This document shows positions 57,940 to 64,000 of a stretch of 64,000 nt of DNA, one piece after another. The DNA is from Boswellia sacra (lineage: Eukaryota; Streptophyta; Magnoliopsida; Sapindales; Burseraceae). A program made the position numbers and the translations under genes. Within the stretch, counting starts at the first letter, position 1. Each line of letters starts with the position of its first letter. The notes under the pieces were generated by a model. The model was not told the origin of the DNA. It saw only the letters and a list, made by a program, of their open reading frames with translations, and did not search any database. The stretch is from assembly GCA_013180625.2 (NCBI GenBank), contig SNVD02003282.1, forward strand, positions 62,001 through 126,000, written 5' to 3'.

Positions 57940-59700
57940 TTAAGATATATCCAACATGCCTAATTCTCTTCTAATTATGCAAAATCTATCTTGACTAAGG
58001 GGTTTAGTAAATATATCAGCTAATTGTTTTTCGGTGGGAACAAATTCTAAAGAAATATTACCTTTTTGCACATGATTTCTAATAAAATGATGTCTAATCT
58101 CTATATGCTTAGTTCTAGAGTGTTGTATGGGACTTTTTGAAATGTTAATGGCACTTGTATTATCACATTTGATGGGAATGTGATCAAATACCACACCATA
58201 ATCTTTTAAAATTTGTTTCATCCAAAGAGATTGTGCACAACAACTTCCTACTGCAATATACTCGGCTTCCGCGGTTGATAATGCAACAGAATTTTGTTTT
58301 CTACTAAACCATGATACTAATGCATGTCCTAGAAAATGGCAAGAGCCAATAGTGCTCTTTCTATCAAGAAGACTTCCAGCAAAGTCCGCATCGGAATAAC
58401 TAATTAGATCAAAATTATCACACTTAGGATACCAAAGACTTAGATTTATGGTTCCAAGAAGATATCTAAATATCCTTTTGACAGCTTTAAGGTGAGATTC
58501 CTTTGGACAAGATTGAAACTAGCACACATACACACACTAAACATAATATCAGGTCTACTAGCAGTTAAATACAAAAGAGAGCCAATCATACCTCGATATT
58601 TTGTTACCTCAACATCTTTTCCTTTCTCATCTTTGTCAAGCTTGGTTAATGTACCCATAGGTGTGTTATATGTCCTTGAATTATCCATGCCAAACTTCTT
58701 GAGAAGATCTCTTGTGTATTTAGCTTGATTTATGAAGATCCCATCCATTGATTGCTTGATTTGAAGTCCAAGGAAGAAATTTAATTCTCCCATTAAGCTC
58801 ATTTCAAATTCTTGTTGCATACACTTGGAAAATTCTTCACACATAGAAATATTAGTAGCACCAAATATAATATCATCAACATAGATTTGAACAATTAATA
58901 AATCATCATTTTTTGTTTTAACAAAAAGAGTAGTATCAACTTTTTTTATTTCGAAACCATTATCAATGAGAAATTTGCTCAATCTATCATACCATGCTCT
59001 TGGTGCTTGTTTCAAGCCATAAAGTGCCTTTTTGAGTTTGAAAACATGGTTTGGAAAATCATGATTTTGAAAACCAAGAGGTTGCTCTACATATACTTCC
59101 TCCATAATGTAACCATTTAAAAATGCACTTTTGACATCCATTTGATATAATGTAAAATTTTATAACATGCAAATGCACACAACATTCTAATTGATTCTAA
59201 TCTAGCAACCGGTACAAAGGTTTCCTCATAATTAATACCTTCTTCTTGATTGTATCCTTGAGCAACAAGTCTAGCTTTGTTTCTAATAATGGTGCCATTT
59301 TCATCTACTTTATTTCTAAAAATCCATTTAGTGCCTATAATAGAATGATTTTTGGGTCTAGGGACTAATTCCCAAACTTGATTTCTTTCAAATTGGTTCA
59401 ATTCTTCTTGCATAGCCAAAATCCAACTTTCGTCATTTTCGGCTTCTTTAAAAGTTTTTGGTTCAAATTGAGAGACAAATGCAAAATGATTACAAAAGTT
59501 TCTAAAAGAAGATCTAGTTCTCATACCTTGTGATGGTTCACCAATAATAAGATCTTTAGGGTGAGCTTTTGCATACCTCAATTCCTTTGGTAATTATTGG
59601 GAAGAATCATTTACTTTCTCAAGCTTTTCTTGTTGAAGTTGTAAATCATCTTGACTCTTTTCATCAAGCCTTGATTCCTTGATTTGCCTTTCTACTTCAA
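57940..59700 (-). pseudogene. Copia reverse transcriptase and RNase H, frameshifted
   Basis: On the minus strand a pre-RT linker (about 59700) is followed by the RT N-terminus (59581-59117; NQVWELVPRPKNHSIIGTKW), a frame change near 59155, then [21 protein letters not shown] and [12 protein letters not shown] (59141-58446). Another frame change falls near 58515, then RNase H (AEAEYIA near 58262, SRTKHIEIRHHFIRNHV, LADIFTKPLSQ) ends at 57940. Catalytic YVDD is kept, but the frame is broken at least twice. Confidence 0.85.
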
Positions 59701-60028
59701 CAATATCATCATCTAAATTCAATATCACCATGTCCGATTACCCTTCCTTTGGCATTATCACCGAAAGTCACATATCCTCCTTTCTTCATGATTAATCTTG
59801 AAAATTTGGAGGCATCTCCGGTCATATGCCTTGAGCATCCACTATCTAAGTACCACTTGTGTTTGCCACTTTGTCTCTACAATCAACATTCAAGGAGTAA
59901 CTTTTTGGTACCCAAAAGTTCTTGGGTCCTTGGGGGTTAGTTATGGTACTTTTTGGAACTCATATTTGTTTCAAATTAGGATTTCTCTTAATATAGCAAG
60001 AGTGCACTTTGTGTCCTTTTCTTCTACA

Positions 60029-61249
60029 TTAAAAACATGAATGATTAGGATTATTTCTAGAAGATGCATGAGCAAAACAATTTTTAAAATACTTTTGATT
60101 TTTATGAGTTTTATATCCTAAACCTCTTTTATCAAAAACACACCTTTGGTTTTGTAACATAGAATTCAAATTTTTTGTGCTTTTTGTAAAACTATCAATA
60201 ATATTTCTTAAGTCATTATTTTCCTTTTTCAAAATAACATTTTCTTTCTCTAATTTATCAAAATCCTTTTGTTTTAAAATCTCATTTTCAGTTTTTAAAA
60301 AATATATTTGACTTTCCAAACTTTCAAAATTCTTTTTGCTTTAAAATTTCATTTTCATTTTCTAAAGCTTCATTTATTTCTACCAACTCTTCCAATTGAG
60401 ATAACATGATTTTTGACTTCTTTTTGAAAGCATTGATTTTTGAATTTTGTTTATCAACTTGCAAATGTAAATTTTGGAATGCTTCAAGTAATTCATCATA
60501 TGAAAGCTTAGGATCATGGTTTAGAATACTTATCTCATTTTCTCTTAAAGCCATGAAGCACATGTTTGCCATTTTGCAATCTTCTTCTTCATTCTCCTTC
60601 AAGGTGATTTCATGAGTCATGAGAGAACCCATAAGTTCTTCTAATGGTAGTTTGGTGAGGTCCTTTGCTTCTTGAATTGCCGTCACCTTTGGCTCCCAAG
60701 GTTTTGGTAGACACCTAAGAATCTTTCTCACCATTTCAACATTAGAATAAGATTTACCGAGAGATTTCAAACTATTAATAATTTTCGTAAATTTAGTAAA
60801 CATTTCAGAAATTGATTCATCCGATTTCATCTTAAAAAGCTCATAACTATGAACTAGCATACTAATTTTGGATTCTTTAACTGACTAGTTCCTTCATGAG
60901 TTACTTCAAGTGTGTGGTATATTTCTTGTGCCGTAGAACAAGTAGATATTCTATTAAACTCATTTCTATCTAGAGCACAATACAACACATTCATAGCTTT
61001 AGCATTCAAACTCAATTTCTTTTTTATCATCTTCACTAAACTCTTTAGGTTTTTTAAGCATGCATTCCCCATTTTCAATTTTGGTAGGAACAAAAGGTCC
61101 TTCCAAAACAATAGACCACAAATCATAATCAAAAGATTTCAAGAACATACTCATTCTAGTTTTCCAATAAGAGTAATCACTTCCATTAAAAATGGAGGTC
61201 TAGAAATAGAAAGCCCCTCAACATATGAAGTTGAATTAAAAGTTGCCAT
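60029..61249 (-). pseudogene. Copia gag of the integrase-less element, frameshifted
   Basis: An ATG at 61249 opens MATFNSTSYVEGLSISRPP. Parts in different frames follow: 61132-60854 (KAMNVLYCALDRNEFNRIS, EVTHEGTSQL), 60860-60324 (gag core RKILRCLPKPWEPKVTAIQE, then a coiled coil) and 60319-60029 (continued coiled coil, then CVFDKRGLGYK). The CCHC knuckle expected after the coil is degraded. The sequence then runs, with a deletion, to the linker before RT. Confidence 0.8.
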
Positions 61250-61292
61250 AGCTCAAAATCGGTTAAGATTTAAAAAAAAAATGAGCAACCTT

Positions 61293-61304
61293 GCTCTGAT
61301 ACCA
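61293..61304 (-). promoter_or_regulatory. Primer-binding site of the integrase-less Copia
   Basis: Minus strand TGGTATCAGAGC, two bases from the 5' LTR; complementary to initiator tRNA-Met. Confidence 0.92.
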
Positions 61305-61306
61305 CT

Positions 61307-62960
61307 TGTTGACCCAGGTATGACAACCCAAGAGGGGGGGTTGAATTGGGTTTTATTTATCAAAACGAATTTATAAAACTTTTCTTGAAAGATAAAAATT
61401 ATTTCACTTTTTCTTTTGAGAATAGAAGTGAAGAAGATGAAAATAGAAGTTGTCTAAGATGCAATCAAGAGAATAGCAATAATAAATAATCTCAAGTGCA
61501 AGTAAATATAAAGAGTATAGGGATAGAGAGAGTGCAAACTCAATTTACGTGGTTCGGCAAACCTTGCCTACGTCCACGGGCTCCTAGCTCCTCCACAAGC
61601 TAGGCTTTCCACTAAGTTGTAGAATACTTTACAACTTGCTTGATGAACAACTTCACCAAGACTTTTTTCCTTCAACTCTTGATAACACCACACCAAGAGT
61701 TCTTCTTGATGAACAACCTCACCAAGGAAAGAGTTCTCTCAAGGATATCTTTTATCCTTTACAAGAAGATCTCACTCTCACACAATATAAGAACAAAGAA
61801 AAGTTTTTACAACAAAAGTACAACTCTCTTCAAAGAGTAGATAAAGAATATAAAAGCTCTATAAACTTGATATTTCTCTTGGCTTTTTTGCTTGATAAAA
61901 TGCTTCTCTTGCACTTGTTGAATGCATGGGAGAATGGCTCCTTTTATAGGCAAATGAGATGAACTTAATCAAGTGAAGACACCATCTCCAAATTTTCTGC
62001 CCACCATAAAAACCGTAATCTTGTCTGCCATTTTTGTCAATGTTTCGTTTGAAATTTGAAAATCTGATAAAACATAAAAGATCTGCACATTTGAATAAGC
62101 TTTCCAACGCATCAAGAATCAAGTCATTTGGATATCTGTAGCTCAAGATATGGCCAAAACACCATTCGGTGCTCATGTGACTTGATTTTTCCTCCATGTG
62201 TCAGTCCACCGAACTTGAATGATAATTCTGTCAGTCTTCCGTTCGAAATTTGAATTTCTTCAAAACATAAAAGATCTTCATATTTGAATAAGCTTTCCAA
62301 AACATTAAGATTCAAAGAATTTGGATATCTCTATCTTAAGATATGGCCAAAACACCATTCGGTGCTCATGTGAGTTGATTTTTCTTCTCTGTGTCAGTCC
62401 ACCGAATTGCATGTCAATTATGCCGGCCTTCCATTTGAAATTTGAATTTCTTCAAAAAATATGAAATGTGCCCCATTAAGTCATCTTTCTAATGCCATAA
62501 TAATCAAGTCATTTTGATTTTTCTAGCTCAAGATATGTCCAAAGGAGTATTCGGTGCTCATGTCAGCTGCTTCCATTTGTCTTTCAACTTGCATGATGAT
62601 TTGGACGATCTTGCACTTAAAATTTGAATTTCTTTAAAACATATGAAATGTTATAAATTGAGTAAGCTTTCCAAAGGCTCAAGAATCATGTATTTGGGCA
62701 TTTGTAGAGAAATATATGACCAATTGATTAAACATTGCTCATGTGTCACATTCCTTGAATCAAACCTTGTACTTAAACTTTGGTGCCTTTAACATGTAGT
62801 CTTCTCCTTAGCTTCAACACTTCATTTTAATAAGCCTTTTCTTGATTTGACAATTATTTCAATGATATTACTCTTGCACATAAATAAACATGTTAGTAAA
62901 TCACAATTAATCAATGTGTATTGTTATCATCAAAATTATCATGTAGCCTTAGGGCTAACA
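61307..62960 (-). repeat. 5' LTR of the integrase-less Copia
   Basis: 1654 bp, partner of 56052-57698. I count roughly 30 differences, most of them in the middle block of internal repeats. This LTR's outer edge lies 186 bp upstream of the PDV1-like start codon. Confidence 0.92.
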
Positions 62961-62965
62961 CACTG

Positions 62966-63146
62966 TCCTCTATGGAGTTCGTAGCTCACCTCTTCTACAT
63001 CGTCACTTTTGCGCTTGCAGTTTGCCACCACTCCATTGTCTCTCATGCTTAGACTTGTGGCCGCCTCCACTGTCCTATTTGGATTGTTTGCCAGGACTTT
63101 CTTTTTCCTCCCAAATTTTCTCTCACTTTACCTCATGAAATGAGAT
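62966..63146 (+). promoter_or_regulatory. Putative 5' leader of the PDV1-like gene
   Basis: CT-rich sequence (for example TCTTTTTCCTCCC and TTTTCTCTCACTTTACC) like a plant 5' UTR, continuing 55930-56051 across the Copia insertion. At 63135 it carries ATG-AAA-TGA, in frame with the ATG at 63147; see the gene entry. Confidence 0.45.
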
Positions 63147-63440
63147 ATGGAGATTGAAGAAATCAAAGCGGTTCTGGAGAAAATCTGGGACCTCCATGAC
63201 AAGCTAAGCGACGCTATTCACTCGATTTTGCGAACCCACTTCCTCAATTCCATCAAAACCCTACAAAAATCCGAGAATAAGAAGCTCTACAATGATGTCG
63301 CCGACGATAATCGGGCTGGCTTCGTGTTTGTGAAGGGGTTTTGTGTAGACGATAACGGCTCCGCGATCCAAGAGGCTAAGAGTTTGACTGCGATTCGGAT
63401 TGCTCTTGAGATTCTCGAAGACCAGTTAGGGGTTTTGCAC
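63147..63440 (+). CDS. PDV1-like plastid division protein, exon 1 (gene continues past the window)
   Basis: 98 codons, beginning MEIEEIKAVLEKIWDLHDK and ending EDQLGVLH at a donor (CAC|GTAAGA, phase 0). This matches the N-terminal coiled coil of PDV1, a plastid outer-envelope protein that recruits the dynamin ARC5/DRP5B to the division ring; the transmembrane segment and C-terminus would lie in later exons. Arabidopsis PDV1, as I recall it, starts MKWEMEIEEIE. Here ATG-AAA-TGA-GAT-ATG at 63135-63149 has a stop at the Trp codon, so translation probably starts at 63147. In the usually conserved stretch before the intron (SLNAIRTALENLEDQLEFFH in relatives) several residues differ. With the Copia insertion upstream, this could be a relaxed duplicate or an early pseudogene. 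Confidence 0.7.
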
Positions 63441-64000
63441 GTAAGATTTTCTTTTGTCAATTTGTTAAAATTTATCTTACTAATTTGCGTCTATTTTATA
63501 TTTTTTGTTTGGATGCCTAGAAAACAAGGGGAAAAGGATTTTTTTTGGCTAATGTGTAGTTTTTGTTTGGGGCTATTCGGGTTTAAAGGTCATCGAGAAG
63601 AAAAAAGGAGAATAATTTTCAAAAATTCATTCGAGATATTTTAGATCAGGTAAGATTAGTGGGAAAAAATGAGTTTTTAATATAAAATGAGTATGAGGTT
63701 TTGGTCTAGGAGGGTGAGGGAGAAGGTGAGGATGAGGATAAAATAAGATTTTATGTAAAATGCAGAGCCTAATTGCTTAAGCTTTTTGGATGGAAGACAG
63801 TGTTTCAATTCTTTTTCATATCTTTTGTATGGTAGTAGTTCAATTGGTGATGCTTAAGATGTTGAGGAGTGGTTATTATCTTGGCTTATTATGTGATCAA
63901 GACATGGCTGTTTACTATATTTGCCCTAGCAGGCTTTGAGTCCTATCATAGAAGAATGTGTCTAGAAGTTGTCATGGATGATGGTATTTTCAAGCTCTGA
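63441..64000 (+). other. Intron 1 of the PDV1-like gene, to the window end
   Basis: Starts GTAAGATTTTC and is AT-rich. The open frame running on to 63644 is intron read-through. No sequence resembling the next PDV1 exon (a motif like HTQQRTERD) was found before the window ends. Confidence 0.6.

Larger units (their letters stand above)
56052..62960 (-). mobile_element. Copia retrotransposon (6909 bp) lacking integrase, inserted by the PDV1-like gene
   Basis: Two LTRs of 1647 and 1654 bp, about 98 percent identical by eye, are flanked by the 5-bp duplication CACTG (56047-56051, 62961-62965). The primer site on the minus strand at 61293-61304 sets the orientation. The long LTRs and a coiled-coil gag fit the SIRE/Maximus lineage. 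Only about 450 bp lies between the gag end and the pre-RT linker, so protease is mostly, and integrase wholly, missing. Gag and RT also have frameshifts. It would need proteins from a relative to move. Confidence 0.93.

Noticed and set aside
61636..61962. 108-codon frame present identically in both long LTRs (also 56380-56706)
   Set aside because: It lies within the LTRs and has no recognisable domain; identical duplication follows from the LTRs being recent copies.

Overview
The window reads as nuclear DNA of a flowering plant, most likely a eudicot. It is AT-rich, its genes are spaced and contain introns, it carries a land-plant PPR gene, a CC-NBS-LRR gene and the first exon of a PDV1-like plastid-division gene, and it is full of plant transposon families. 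The CC-NBS-LRR protein resembles those of rosid trees, but I cannot name a species.

Only three host genes are well supported. A two-exon pentatricopeptide-repeat gene lies on the + strand (3709-6345). A single-exon RPS5-type CC-NBS-LRR gene lies on the - strand (20588-23281), with at least one decayed fragment of a related gene 3' of it. The 5' part of a PDV1-like gene (exon 1, 63147-63440) runs off the right edge.

Almost everything else is transposon, and most boundaries can be set to the base by target-site duplications (TSDs). 1-1870: short hAT-type MITEs. 6945-16806: a nested retrotransposon block. An old decayed Copia gag on + carries two insertions, a very young Copia with identical LTRs and an intact 1475-residue polyprotein (7094-12070) and an older non-autonomous LTR element (12422-14974). 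It abuts a second decayed Copia gag on - (15530-16806). 23438-33185: a 9.7-kb Mutator-like element with a 9-bp TSD, carrying a decayed ULP1-like cysteine protease gene (+) and a decayed mudrA-type transposase (-), and holding a 1.4-kb solo LTR. It sits about 155 bp upstream of the NLR start codon. 33871-36313: a MITE and a non-autonomous Mutator-like element containing a 513-bp hAT MITE. 36314-43866: gene-poor AT-rich DNA with a few repeats and hairpins.

43867-55347: a decayed SIRE/Maximus-type Copia. Its 5' LTR is hit by a second 513-bp hAT MITE, its pol is split by a second copy of the 1.4-kb solo LTR, and an extra ORF downstream of pol is split by a LINE that carries ORF1 but no reverse transcriptase. 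A CACTA-like terminus then cuts that ORF off. 56052-62960: another Copia with 1.65-kb LTRs and the integrase deleted, inserted just upstream of the PDV1-like start codon.

The points most worth following are the ORF1-only LINE with tandem 5' units, the young intact Copia, the ULP1-carrying Mutator element next to the NLR gene, and the retrotransposon in the leader of a PDV1-like gene whose third codon is TGA. Family assignments come from reading motifs in translation; no database search was run.
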